Assembly: GCA_000755425.1 (NCBI GenBank)
Contig: BBMT01000014.1
Location: forward strand, 1-64,000
Length of the DNA: 64,000 nt
DNA from: Vibrio maritimus
Lineage (GTDB): Bacteria; Pseudomonadota; Gammaproteobacteria; Enterobacterales; Vibrionaceae
Direction: 5' to 3'
Numbering within the stretch: position 1 is the stretch's first letter; the number at the start of each line of letters is the position of its first letter. The position numbers and the translations under genes are program-made. The notes under the pieces are model-generated. The model worked only from the letters and a program-made list of their open reading frames with translations. It searched no databases and was not told where the DNA came from. Below, in pieces: positions 18,429 to 27,240 of this stretch.

Positions 18429-19448
18429 ATGGGCTCTTTCGGCAGAGTTAAGGGATTGGCAAGCGTTTCATCACGCTGGCTGCGTAGTAGTGTTCTGCTC
18501 GGGGTATTGACTGTGTCGACGAACGTATTGGCAGACGATGCTCTGTGTGATGCTAGCCAAGTTTCTACGAACCAACTCCCAGTGCTAGCGGAAAACTGCC
18601 CAATCGGTAATGGGGTCTGGGGTAGCAAAGTTCCGGAGTCGAAAGATGCTGTCTATTGGATTCAATGTGGGATACTCGAAACGCCGATGCCGCTTGAGCA
18701 GGCAATGCCACTGTACTCGGAGATATCCTCTGATGTTTGGATGCTGCCACAGCAGAGCAGTTACCGCTGTTTGATTGGCCCTTACACCGATGTGAATAAA
18801 GCTAAGCAGGACTTAATCGAGGTTAAAGGGGTAAGCGGCTACGGCGATGCATTTATTCGTGTGGTTGAGCGCAGCGGGAGCACGGTGAGCGCTTCAGCTT
18901 CCTCCGTAGCAAAGCCCTCCAACCCTACCGGTGTAAAAGCCGCTTTCAGTAAACCACAAGCCTCTGAGAAAACCCTGGCCAGCAAGCCTCAGTCTAGCCA
19001 AGACAAGTCCAAGCAACTTCAATCCAAGCAACCAACACCTCAATCCCAGTCGACAGCACCAAAACCTGTCAAAAAAGCGGCAACCATTCCAGCGCTGCCT
19101 ACAACCAAGTCTTCTTCTCTTTCGGTTAGACTCTCCGCGCAGGTCGACGGCAAGCGCTATGCGGTACCTTACCTTTCAGGTGGTGACCATCAGTTCTATA
19201 TGGAACACGATAAGGCCTGGAACCGTTTAAGCTACAGCAGTGCCATAAAGGTATGCAGCGATCTCGATATGCATTTGGTGAGTAACGATGAGTGGCAATC
19301 GCTTGTTGGCTCACAGGTCATGGCGAGCAATCAATGGCCAATGCAGATGCCGTATTGGGGAGATGGTCAAAAAGGACTATTTACCAATGGCAAGGTGTCA
19401 CCCCTTAAAGGTAACACCTTGCTGAACGTGGTGTGTGTCGGAAAGTAA
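18429..19448 (+). CDS. SPOR-domain secreted or periplasmic protein of unknown role
   Basis: Following an N-terminal signal-like segment (WLRSSVLLGVLTVSTNVLA), residues about 75-145 form a SPOR-like domain (VYWIQCGILETP, then YRCLIGPYTDVNKAKQDL and an ALSO-style VKGVSGYGDAFIRVV end). SPOR domains bind denuded glycan strands at division sites. A low-complexity Ser/Lys/Gln/Pro linker (about 150-230) follows. The C-terminal domain (about 235-339) has paired cysteines and WNRLSYSSAIKVCSDLDMHL, which I do not recognise. The gene follows the transporter terminator and converges on the acyltransferase gene four bases away. A role in cell-envelope or septal biology is an inference. Confidence 0.75.
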   Translation: MGSFGRVKGLASVSSRWLRSSVLLGVLTVSTNVLADDALCDASQVSTNQLPVLAENCPIGNGVWGSKVPESKDAVYWIQCGILETPMPLEQAMPLYSEISSDVWMLPQQSSYRCLIGPYTDVNKAKQDLIEVKGVSGYGDAFIRVVERSGSTVSASASSVAKPSNPTGVKAAFSKPQASEKTLASKPQSSQDKSKQLQSKQPTPQSQSTAPKPVKKAATIPALPTTKSSSLSVRLSAQVDGKRYAVPYLSGGDHQFYMEHDKAWNRLSYSSAIKVCSDLDMHLVSNDEWQSLVGSQVMASNQWPMQMPYWGDGQKGLFTNGKVSPLKGNTLLNVVCVGK

Positions 19449-19451
19449 ACG

Positions 19452-20466
19452 TTATGGCAGTAGCCAGCGAGTTTTTGCGCTTCGAGCGAGTAGCCAACTG
19501 GTGGCCAGTGCTAAACTGCCGCTTATGATGACCCAGAATGGGATCATATAAATCGGGTGTCCATGGTGCAGTCCTAACTCATTCATCGGCCACAAAAACA
19601 GTGGGTGCAGAATATAGATACCTAAACTGTACTGACTGATAAAGCTCACCACTTTCTTCACTTGTGGCTTTAGATTGTCCGCGTATGCCTTGCACAAGAT
19701 GAAAATCATGCTCGCTGCTAGAACCGTATTCAGCGTCTTGTACGAGAACCAGCGGCCGACATAATAGCGATCGGCTTCAATACTGCCTTGCACCACCATA
19801 TAGCTGCTTAGCGCCATCGCACTCACACCAAGGACGACGGAAAGCACCACCACGCCGCGACTAGCAGGTAGCTTTTGATACAAAATGTAGCCCAGTGGCA
19901 ACAATCCCATATAAAGCCAGAACTGCTCGCTCCACGGTCCGTCAATGCGCATCAAAAACAATAACGTGGTCAGTAGCCAAAGCCCAGTGAAAGCATAAAG
20001 TGCCCCATCATCGAACTTACGCACGAAGATTTGCAGGAACGGAATCGCCGCATAAAGTGGGATAAAGTAATAAAAGAAGCCAAGATGGTAGTAGGTTTGG
20101 TGATGATAACTCTCTGCAAGCACCTCTTTCACCGTATCACCATTAAAACCTTCAATCGTCCAGCCGGACAAATAGGCGTAAAACAGTGACCACACCAGAA
20201 ATGGGATCAGACTTTACCCAAGCGTCGTGACAGATAGTATTTGAGATCGAAAGGACGCGTATCGTTGAGCATCAGGCGCCTGTGATCAAAATAAACACTG
20301 GCACAGCCCAGCGACTGAAGCCGTTAAATGTGATCGCCGTTACCCACTCACCCATTGGGATTTGTCCAAGTTCATGACGGTAAGGCCCAAGTGCATGAAT
20401 GATGATCACCGCCAGTGCCGCCACACAGCGCATAGCATCAAAGAAATAAACGTGTTTTTTGTCCAT
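19452..20466 (-). CDS. Inner-membrane acyltransferase 3 family protein (WecH-like; two frame breaks)
   Basis: A multi-helix O-acyltransferase that would acylate an envelope glycan. The start MDKKHVYFFDAMRCVAALAVIIIHA has the diagnostic F-D-A-M-R and helix-1 His. The C-terminal half (YSLGIYILHPLFLWPMNELG) is typical of the family. AAGGAG precedes the ATG at 20466. The frame breaks near 20271 and 20214. One base at each site rejoins ITGALMLNDTRPFDLKYYLS and RRLGKVLIPFLVWSLFYAY, giving about 338 residues and ten or so membrane helices. The acceptor glycan is unknown. Confidence 0.82.
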
Positions 20467-20541
20467 TAACAACTCCTTACAGTCTTCACAAACTATAAGG
20501 AAGTTTTGCCAACTAAGAAAGGGAGAGGGGATCAGAGTTGT

Positions 20542-20568
20542 GTAAAAACTGCCCCGCAGGCAGTTTGA
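20542..20568 (-). terminator. Terminator of the lipoprotein gene
   Basis: On the minus strand AAACTGCC-TGCGG-GGCAGTTT is followed by a short T run, about ten bases past the lipoprotein stop. Confidence 0.7.
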
Positions 20569-20578
20569 GGATATCGCG

Positions 20579-21943
20579 TTACTTTGCGAGTTTAAGCCAT
20601 TCTCTGTATAGGTTGTCAGCTAGGTCGTGGTTTTCCGTGAACAGTAGCGGTTTAGATTGGTTGCGGCTGTCTTCGTAAGCCACATGCAAGCCTTGGCTTG
20701 TTAATGTCGTGAATGAGATAACCCAATCTTCATCGAAGTCACTAGCGCTAAGAACGAGGTCACCTTGCTCGCTAATACGCCATGAGCCTTGCATTTCCGT
20801 CTCAGGCCAGTCAAGACCATTTCTTTCCACAATCACGCCACTGCCGTCTTCATTGAGAACAATTTTGGCCATATCAGGATCCGCCTTACTTGACGTAGAG
20901 TCATCCCAGAAGTGATACAGTGTTTTGCCTGCGAAATCAGAAGTTGTCACCGCGCGCTTTTCATAGCCGTTGTCACCAAAGTTAACCTGGCTCGCCACAA
21001 ACAGATCGTTTTGAGGTGTCACGGTTAGGCTGAGCTTCTCACCAAGCAAAATGATGGTTTCTTCGCCGTCTGAGGTAATGTAGCCAGTATCGGTGTAGGT
21101 AAGCGGCTGCTCACCAACTTTACCGTTGTCATCAATAAAGCTCACCTTGTTCTCGTGGAAGGTGATTTCTGAAATACCTTCTTTGTGGAAGTAGTAATCG
21201 TTGGTCGAAACATAGTAATAGGTCGAACCAACCATCATGTTTTTGACGGTTTTTGGCGATTCAGTGACGTTACCCTTTTCATCGACGATGATGGTGTCTA
21301 GATCGACGTTGTTATTGACCTGCTCAGCAATTTTATCTTGGATGTTTGTGAGCTGAGTTTTGATATCAGAAAGGTTTGCTTCTGAGCTAGCGAGATCACT
21401 ATCTAGTTGCAGCGTTAGTGAGCGAGCAATAGCATGTACTTGTTTTGCGTCGGCGTTAGTTTGTTTTGCCGCTACGTAGTCTGTATCTAGGATGGTGCTG
21501 TCGATATTTAAATCTGTCGCGACTTCTTCCAGCGTTTTTTGTTCGAGAACGGCGATGGTTGAGAATGGGCTAACAACGGCGGTGCCTGCTGGTGCCGCGA
21601 TCTCAAATGTGTTGATCAGCCTGCCACCTTTATCGGTATCGTAACTGCGACCCGCGACGGCGCGGACGATGACCGGGAATTCGGCATCGGCTTCTGAAAT
21701 GGTGAACTTACCCTGTGAATCGGTGGTCGCCGTCAACTTCTCATCGGTTTCAGCAATGTTGTTACGGTTACGGTCAACGTAGACATCAGCATCTACTAGG
21801 TAGCCATCAAGAGCTTGTCGCTGCAATGAGGGTTTAGTTTGCTCACCGCCGCCAGTTGAGGTGCCAGCATCACCACTATCGCTACCGCCGCAGCCAGTAA
21901 GAATCAAAGAAACCGCGATGGCGATTGCGCTAAGTTGTTTCAT
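20579..21943 (-). CDS. Lipoprotein with SdrD-like/dockerin-like calcium motif, unknown function
   Basis: A 454-residue lipoprotein. The signal MKQLSAIAIAVSLILTGCGG has an LTGC lipobox, then a Gly/Ser-rich linker. Residues about 45-110 resemble a carboxypeptidase-regulatory-like fold with a Ca-binding-type DRNRNNIAETDE and DSQGKFTISEAD. A long helical Asp/Asn/Gln-rich stretch (about 130-210) precedes a beta-rich C-terminal half with repeated short strands (GSTYYYVSTNDYYF, GSWRISEQGDLVL). AAGGAACG lies just before the ATG. It lies 104 bases downstream of the ECF-like sigma gene in the same direction, so it may belong to that regulon. No enzymatic motif is visible. Confidence 0.8.
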   Translation of the reverse strand: MKQLSAIAIAVSLILTGCGGSDSGDAGTSTGGGEQTKPSLQRQALDGYLVDADVYVDRNRNNIAETDEKLTATTDSQGKFTISEADAEFPVIVRAVAGRSYDTDKGGRLINTFEIAAPAGTAVVSPFSTIAVLEQKTLEEVATDLNIDSTILDTDYVAAKQTNADAKQVHAIARSLTLQLDSDLASSEANLSDIKTQLTNIQDKIAEQVNNNVDLDTIIVDEKGNVTESPKTVKNMMVGSTYYYVSTNDYYFHKEGISEITFHENKVSFIDDNGKVGEQPLTYTDTGYITSDGEETIILLGEKLSLTVTPQNDLFVASQVNFGDNGYEKRAVTTSDFAGKTLYHFWDDSTSSKADPDMAKIVLNEDGSGVIVERNGLDWPETEMQGSWRISEQGDLVLSASDFDEDWVISFTTLTSQGLHVAYEDSRNQSKPLLFTENHDLADNLYREWLKLAK

Positions 21944-22046
21944 AGGGTCGTTCCTTGTTTGGTTTCACTCGGTTAATGACCCTTTTTTAATCATTTATCC
22001 CTAGAGCAACAAGGAACGTAATTGCAGCGAAAAGCCGTAAAATAAT

Positions 22047-22597
22047 TTATATCTGTGATTGCATCCAACTGCGGGAGAACCTGAGGTCTTTCTCGATAAG
22101 GCTGGGGCTGCATTGCAGCATGTCACTGATTTCTTTGTTTTTAAGGCCAGCAAAGTAGCGTAGCTGGAGTACTTCGGATTGGCGTGGGAAGCGTTTTTTG
22201 AGCTCTCCTAAAGCACTATCAAACTCATCAGTTGATCAAAGTTCTGTTGGTCTAGCGTTGTCGTGGCTGTCGGTTGACGCTTTTGTGCGAGGCGCTTTCT
22301 CGACTGGTCGATAAGGATTTGGCGCACGACCTTGGAGACCAGTAAGAAGAATTGCTTCCTATTCTGCAGATAGCTGACGTCGTGCTGAGACAGCTTGACG
22401 TATGCGTCATGGATTAAGGCTGTGGTATTGTTGATCTCCAGCTCTTGGTGCTCCGCATTGTCGCTAAACTTTTCCAAAGTACGCACCCGCTCTTTATGGG
22501 CGATGGACTTGAGCTGTTCATAAGCAAAATGAAACAACAGCCCTTCAGCTTGTTTATCACCGTTGTGCCAACGGACAATGATATCTGTCAGTTGCAT
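22047..22597 (-). CDS. ECF-like RNA polymerase sigma factor, kinase-linked type (one frameshift)
   Basis: A short sigma-70 family protein with region 2 (MQLTDIIVRWHNGDKQAEGLL through NRKQFFLLVSKVVRQILIDQ) and region 4. One base near 22229 rejoins the frame as FDQLDEFDSALGELKKRFPR. The region-4 helix-turn-helix is SEVLQLRYFAGLKNKEISDML, and the end is at 22047 (183 residues). I use the ATG at 22597, with AGGTAAG upstream; a GTG at 22615 would overlap the previous gene. The NNTTALIHDAYVKL segment matches the TALVHEAY motif of ECF-like sigma factors. Genes for a secreted protein and a Ser/Thr kinase lie immediately upstream in the same direction. That suggests activation by phosphorylation rather than by an anti-sigma factor; none is visible. 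Confidence 0.83.
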
Positions 22598-22605
22598 TGG
22601 CTTAC

Positions 22606-24063
22606 CTATATCCACGAATCGTTAGCTAATCGTTCAAGCTCAAACACTGCGGTGGTTCGAGCTTGTTGCTTGCCGAACTGGTCGACTTGAATGTCTTGGA
22701 AGCGGCGATAGATCTTGCCGTCGCTCCACTCCTTCTGGGTCGGTAAGAACTCCCACAAGCTGTAACGGGGCGTGTTGTCGCTGGCGTACCATTTTACGCC
22801 GCTGTTGAGCTGTTCAATGCTCGCGGTGCCTACGTCATTGCTAAGCCACCACATGTCGCCAAATTCTGCTGTGACATCTTGGGTGTAGTTTTGGCGGTTC
22901 CTTGTACAGGCTTCATTCTTGCTTTGCATTACACGTTGATCGGCTATGTACAGGCAGCGCGTATCGCCAGATGCCAGATTCCGCTGTCGCCAATACCCTT
23001 GGAAATCAATTGACTGCTTTTCATTTACAGCCGAGGTAAACCATAGGTGCTCGGTTAGATTGTCGTGCTCTACCTGCGCCTTCTTGCCTAGTCCTTGAGA
23101 CTTTTGAGTCAGTAGTTTGGTGGTGGTGTTGTAGCTGATTGCCACGGTACGGTACTTCCAGTCGCCTTCATCATCAAAATCTTCGATATCGAATCCGTTG
23201 AGGTCTCGATGGGTGCAGCCAGTGTGGGCACAAGCGATGAGTCCGCCCCAGTCGGAATAGTCATCTATCTTCTCAAACTCTTGTTCTTGGTAGCTTTGAC
23301 TGACATTGACCTCACAGCTACTAACGGAGCCATCATCGCTACCATAGTAATCGCCCACATCTGGATAGAGTATCATGCCGCCATCAACAATTTTGTATGT
23401 GGTACTGCCAATCGGACCGCGATAATTAGGCTCGTCACGTCGCGCGGTATCGTAAAAACACAAGTTGCCTCGCCAATCACGACGCTTGAGAATGGTGTTG
23501 ACGAGTTTGACGTCTACTGGCGCCGTGAGTACCTGCTTGGAGGTAAAGTTCTGCTCTATGTATTGTTGACTGCTCTCTAGGTGTTTGGCCGCCTCTTGCA
23601 CACTGGCGAGCGGCTTATCAGAGACGCTAAGGTTTTCAGGTAAGCTGTTGAGATCCAGTGCTTTGAGTAGACCTTGAACTTTATCTGAAGATAACCAGTC
23701 ACTATCAAGCTTGATGAGATCTTCGCGGTTAGGCTTGGTATCGATGCCGAGCAAGAGTCGAACCATATTAAGGCTCTTGCTCGGGGTAGTTGAAGCGAGA
23801 TTTGGCGTCACTACTTCCTGGGCTGCTACTGTAGCCAGCAGCTTGTGTTGATTGCTGCTGCCTAAATAAAAATGCACTTCATCGCCGTCTTTAAACTCAA
23901 ACTGCCCTTGTTGGGTGTAGCCACTAAGCTTAGAACTGGTTTCGTAGTAAAGGCCTGTGACTGGCGCATCGATAAAGTGGCCAATCTGAATATCCGTTGC
24001 AAAACCTTGCGTACTTGCAAGGGAGGCCACCATGGCCATCCAGGTAGGATTCATACGCTTCAT
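22606..24063 (-). CDS. Secreted Cys-containing protein of the sigma/kinase operon, unknown function
   Basis: A 485-residue protein with a signal peptide (MAMVASLASTQGFA). A short beta domain follows (VTGLYYETSSKLSGYTQQGQ, then FEFKDGDEVHFYLGS), a motif seen as repeats in secreted Vibrio and Shewanella proteins. The C-terminal two-thirds hold at least eight cysteines (LCFYD, SSCEVN, ACAHTGCTHRD, TRCLYIADQ, EACTRNR) and many Trp/Tyr residues, suggesting a disulphide-bonded extracytoplasmic domain. Its ATG overlaps the kinase stop (ATGA) and its end abuts the sigma gene, so the three are one operon. It could be a sensor or effector for the kinase; that is inference. Confidence 0.8.
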   Translation of the reverse strand: MKRMNPTWMAMVASLASTQGFATDIQIGHFIDAPVTGLYYETSSKLSGYTQQGQFEFKDGDEVHFYLGSSNQHKLLATVAAQEVVTPNLASTTPSKSLNMVRLLLGIDTKPNREDLIKLDSDWLSSDKVQGLLKALDLNSLPENLSVSDKPLASVQEAAKHLESSQQYIEQNFTSKQVLTAPVDVKLVNTILKRRDWRGNLCFYDTARRDEPNYRGPIGSTTYKIVDGGMILYPDVGDYYGSDDGSVSSCEVNVSQSYQEQEFEKIDDYSDWGGLIACAHTGCTHRDLNGFDIEDFDDEGDWKYRTVAISYNTTTKLLTQKSQGLGKKAQVEHDNLTEHLWFTSAVNEKQSIDFQGYWRQRNLASGDTRCLYIADQRVMQSKNEACTRNRQNYTQDVTAEFGDMWWLSNDVGTASIEQLNSGVKWYASDNTPRYSLWEFLPTQKEWSDGKIYRRFQDIQVDQFGKQQARTTAVFELERLANDSWI

Positions 24064-25351
24064 TCTGAGGTTGTACCTATGTCTTTTTGTTCTTGTTCGG
24101 CAGAGTCCTGATCTGGCATTAACATCGCCAGCACCAGCTTCTGCTTGATATCAATTGGTAAATCTTGGTGATTCAGTAAACGCATGCTGGTTAAGTCCAG
24201 CATGGTTTTTAAAGAGACGGCATCACTGCGATGGCCGTGGAACAGCAGTTGGGTCATTTCAAGCAAGAGCTCATTGGAGACGCGTTGTTGCTGCTGGAGT
24301 TCAAAGTTCTTATTAATTAGCGCGGAAACAAAGCCTAAGCCGGAAATCATGAGTAGCACTGTCAAGCGCTGGCGAGAGGTCTGCGCTTTAACAGCTTACG
24401 ACATCGATAAAGGGCGTTTGCATCGGGGTGTTCGATGGGTTTATTGTGCTGAAGAGCTTTAATGTCCGACTTCAGCTCTGCAATTCGAAAGTATTGAAAT
24501 GCACTTGGCTGAGTACATTTATGATAGACCCATTGCCATTCAGAATTGTGCTGGTGGCTGGGAAACAGTTTGTGGAAAATTTTACCAAGGGCATAAATGT
24601 CGCTTGAGGCATCGACTTTACCGGTTTGTTTTTGCGTTGGACTGGCATAGTCGGCACTGTAAATGTGTAGGTCGGTATAGCGAGCATCATGGGTAGCGAT
24701 ACTAAAATCGATCACCTTGGCGTCGCCGTTTTCGTCTACGAGGATATTCTCTGGCTTGAGATCTCCATGGAACACACCTTGCGCATGGGCATGGTGAATG
24801 GCATCGGTAATATCGTAAAACAGCGTGAGCTTTGCACTTTTGCTGGGGTTGGTGGTCAACCATTGAGTGAGCGATTGACCATTTACATGTTCAATCACCA
24901 AAAATACCGAGGAGTCGGTTTCGTTGGCATCCAATACATTGGCGATATTAGGATGATTGAGCTTAGCCAGAAGCTGCGCTTCCCAATACAGCATGGCTTT
25001 GCCAACCATGTTGGTTAGATGAGGCTCAAATACCTTAATGGCGACGGATTGCTCAAATCGACCATCACAACGCTCAGCCAGATAGACTTGGCTCATGCCG
25101 CCACGCCCAATACGCTCGCGTATCCGATAGGGACCTAACTCGGTTTGAGTAATCGCTGAGCCATCGACATGCACATTAGCGTGTCGACCTAATAATTGCG
25201 TTAGATCGGAATGGGCAGTGCTCTGCTCACTGAGCAGTTCCTGATGTAGTTTGGGGTCTGAGAGTTTTAGTTGATCAAGATATGTGGCTTGCTCAGTCTC
25301 ATCCATATAGTGGAAATTGAGCAGCAGCTCAGTGCGATGTCCATGTTTCAA
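24060..25351 (-). CDS. Transmembrane Ser/Thr protein kinase of the ECF-linked type (probable frameshift)
   Basis: A PknB-type kinase. The Gly loop IGRGGMSQVY is at residues 81-90, Lys in VAIKVF at 106, catalytic loop HGDLKPENIL at 195-204 (HGD instead of HRD), and DFS instead of DFG at 215-217. Asp and Asn of the catalytic loop are kept. The kinase frame ends after KRRPLASA at 24362. One base there would join it to a following helix (TVLLMISGLGFVSALI) and an outside tail, giving 430 residues and ending in an ATGA overlap with the next gene. That layout, kinase then one membrane helix, is normal for sensor kinases. The start at 25351 is a TTG; an ATG at 25306 is the alternative. Confidence 0.82.
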
Positions 25352-25450
25352 TGTCTGGCCAATGTGTCCTTTTTAACCAGGCTAGAGGATACCGAACTGC
25401 CGCTCTATTTTCTATAATTAATCAGTGATTTATAGATCTTGGTGATGTTC

Positions 25451-26965
25451 TTACGCCGGGCAGTTTACTTGCTGCCAAAACCAGTTAGTTTGAGTTGGAG
25501 TTTCCCAAATGCCAGGTTTGTTTTTGGCGGTAAAACACTTACCTTGATGAATCACGGTATCACCGACCTTAGCTTGAGTGACGCCAGCCTCCCAAACGAT
25601 TACACCGGAAGGCGTCCCGGAACCGGTGTCTCCGCCACCATTACCTCCGCCTGAATTATCGCCACCACTGCCTCCACCACCGGTGCCTCCATCAGTTGGC
25701 AATGCATCGACAATGCGCACTTCAGGCCAGTTTGCGTGAGAGCCGTAGAAGTTGGTGACACACTTTTCATAGTCGCCAGGAACCAGTGCCGAGTAGGCGG
25801 TTTGATAACCCACTAGATTACATTCAAATGAGACACCACCCGGGCGATCGGCATGGTATTTCCAGCTAGCTTCCCAGTTGGTGTAAAGAACATCGGTCGC
25901 ACCATTGAGGTTGAGGCTGCCATAAGGCGTTTGTTGCCAGCAGGTGTTGGCTTCATCGGCTTCAATAGGGATCTGGTAGTGTGCTGCAAGTCCTTCCCAA
26001 TAGCGAATACGGTTAACCGGTTGGCCTTTAGTTTTGTTTTGCTCACCACATTCAATACCACCGTTGATGATATTGATGGTGGTACCAAACCCATAACCAA
26101 TACCAGCGTCTATCTCACGCTGCGAGGGTTTCCAGGTGCGATCAATCACATGCAACATCGCAGGCTTAGGTGCTTGTGGGGTTAGGAAGAACCAAATCGC
26201 AGACGCAAGGTTTAACCAAGAATCGGCAACCAGGGCGGGATTATTAAGTAGTACAGTCGCATCACCATCAAACATCACCTCCGAGAAAGGACCGTAGTTA
26301 AAATGGTAGGAAAGCTGTTTGGCGCCGCGACCGAAATAGCCTTGGTTAGGTGAGCATGGCCAGCGCTTGTTTTGCCAATCATTTTGGCCGCATCCAGTGG
26401 TGTAGCCTTCTTGCCCCTCAGACCACCCCATTTCACGTACATGAACTAAAGCTTGTTGCCACTCCTCCAAAGCAAGTGGGTTATCCCAAGTGTTATCAAG
26501 CGCGATATGTCCGCCAGTTTCTTGGGCGAAATGCGCAAATGCAGTGACGATAGAGCGCTTACAGATGGCATCGGCATCTCGTCCGTCCGTGTAGTCGCCA
26601 CAAAACGCAGGGAACTTACCAATGGCCTGCAAAAAACGCTGATAAGTGTACTCTGGAGCGGCCATTTGAGTGAGGAAATCCCATTCTGAGCGCGGGAATA
26701 CGCGCTCGGCACGTTTAACGTTGCTGGGATTGGTTGCTAAGCCTGCATCAATAGCTTCGACAACAGTATTTGGTGCAGTGGAGAGGGCGTTTGCCCACAC
26801 TGCATACATAGGATCGCTGGTTTGGGCGGCGGAGCTGGCTTGCACTTCGCTGCGCAGTAGGACATAGCCTGTCGGGTTGGTTGGGTCGGGCTGTGGGTTG
26901 ACGGCTAGGGCGGGCAAGCTAGTACTGACTAGTGCCGCCGCAGCCAATAAATGAGAAGGTTTCAT
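25451..26965 (-). CDS. Secreted GH19 chitinase with C-terminal CBM5/12 chitin-binding domain
   Basis: This enzyme hydrolyses chitin outside the cell. The signal peptide MKPSHLLAAAALVSTSLPALA precedes a GH19 catalytic domain spanning about residues 85-400. The catalytic Glu is in FAHFAQETGGH (E149), followed by YFGRGAKQLSYHFNYGPFS and GFGTTINIINGGIECG, all GH19 hallmarks. A Gly/Ser/Thr linker (about 425-450) leads to a CBM5/12 (VWEAGVTQAKVGDTV, then WFWQQVNC). AAGGAACG precedes the ATG. It lies 100 bases upstream of the kinase gene in the same direction. Shared control by the sigma factor is possible, but a separate promoter is equally likely. Confidence 0.92.
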   Translation of the reverse strand: MKPSHLLAAAALVSTSLPALAVNPQPDPTNPTGYVLLRSEVQASSAAQTSDPMYAVWANALSTAPNTVVEAIDAGLATNPSNVKRAERVFPRSEWDFLTQMAAPEYTYQRFLQAIGKFPAFCGDYTDGRDADAICKRSIVTAFAHFAQETGGHIALDNTWDNPLALEEWQQALVHVREMGWSEGQEGYTTGCGQNDWQNKRWPCSPNQGYFGRGAKQLSYHFNYGPFSEVMFDGDATVLLNNPALVADSWLNLASAIWFFLTPQAPKPAMLHVIDRTWKPSQREIDAGIGYGFGTTINIINGGIECGEQNKTKGQPVNRIRYWEGLAAHYQIPIEADEANTCWQQTPYGSLNLNGATDVLYTNWEASWKYHADRPGGVSFECNLVGYQTAYSALVPGDYEKCVTNFYGSHANWPEVRIVDALPTDGGTGGGGSGGDNSGGGNGGGDTGSGTPSGVIVWEAGVTQAKVGDTVIHQGKCFTAKNKPGIWETPTQTNWFWQQVNCPA

Positions 26966-27189
26966 TTCACGTTCCTTTTATTTAATTTGGCTAGTTTTCA
27001 GAGACTCATGCTGGGTGAGATCTGATAGCTAGCAGAAAAAACTAAAACAAAGGCTATGTGCTAGTTACTGTGAAAACCATTAATCCTGTGCTTGATATTT
27101 AAGCGATGCGAGGCGTTTCAATCTAGTTGGGAATGAGTGTTTGCTTGATTACGCAAAGGTGTGTGGTGGTTCGAAACTTTAGATGTAGA

Positions 27190-27212
27190 ACAGCCCAGTC
27201 GAAACTGGGCTG
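27190..27212 (-). terminator. Probable terminator of gor
   Basis: CAGCCCAGT-CGAA-ACTGGGCTG is a perfect hairpin 30 bases after the repaired gor stop. The T tract on the minus strand is weak. Confidence 0.55.
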
Positions 27213-27240
27213 AAATCATATTATTTGTGCTGCGCGGCCT

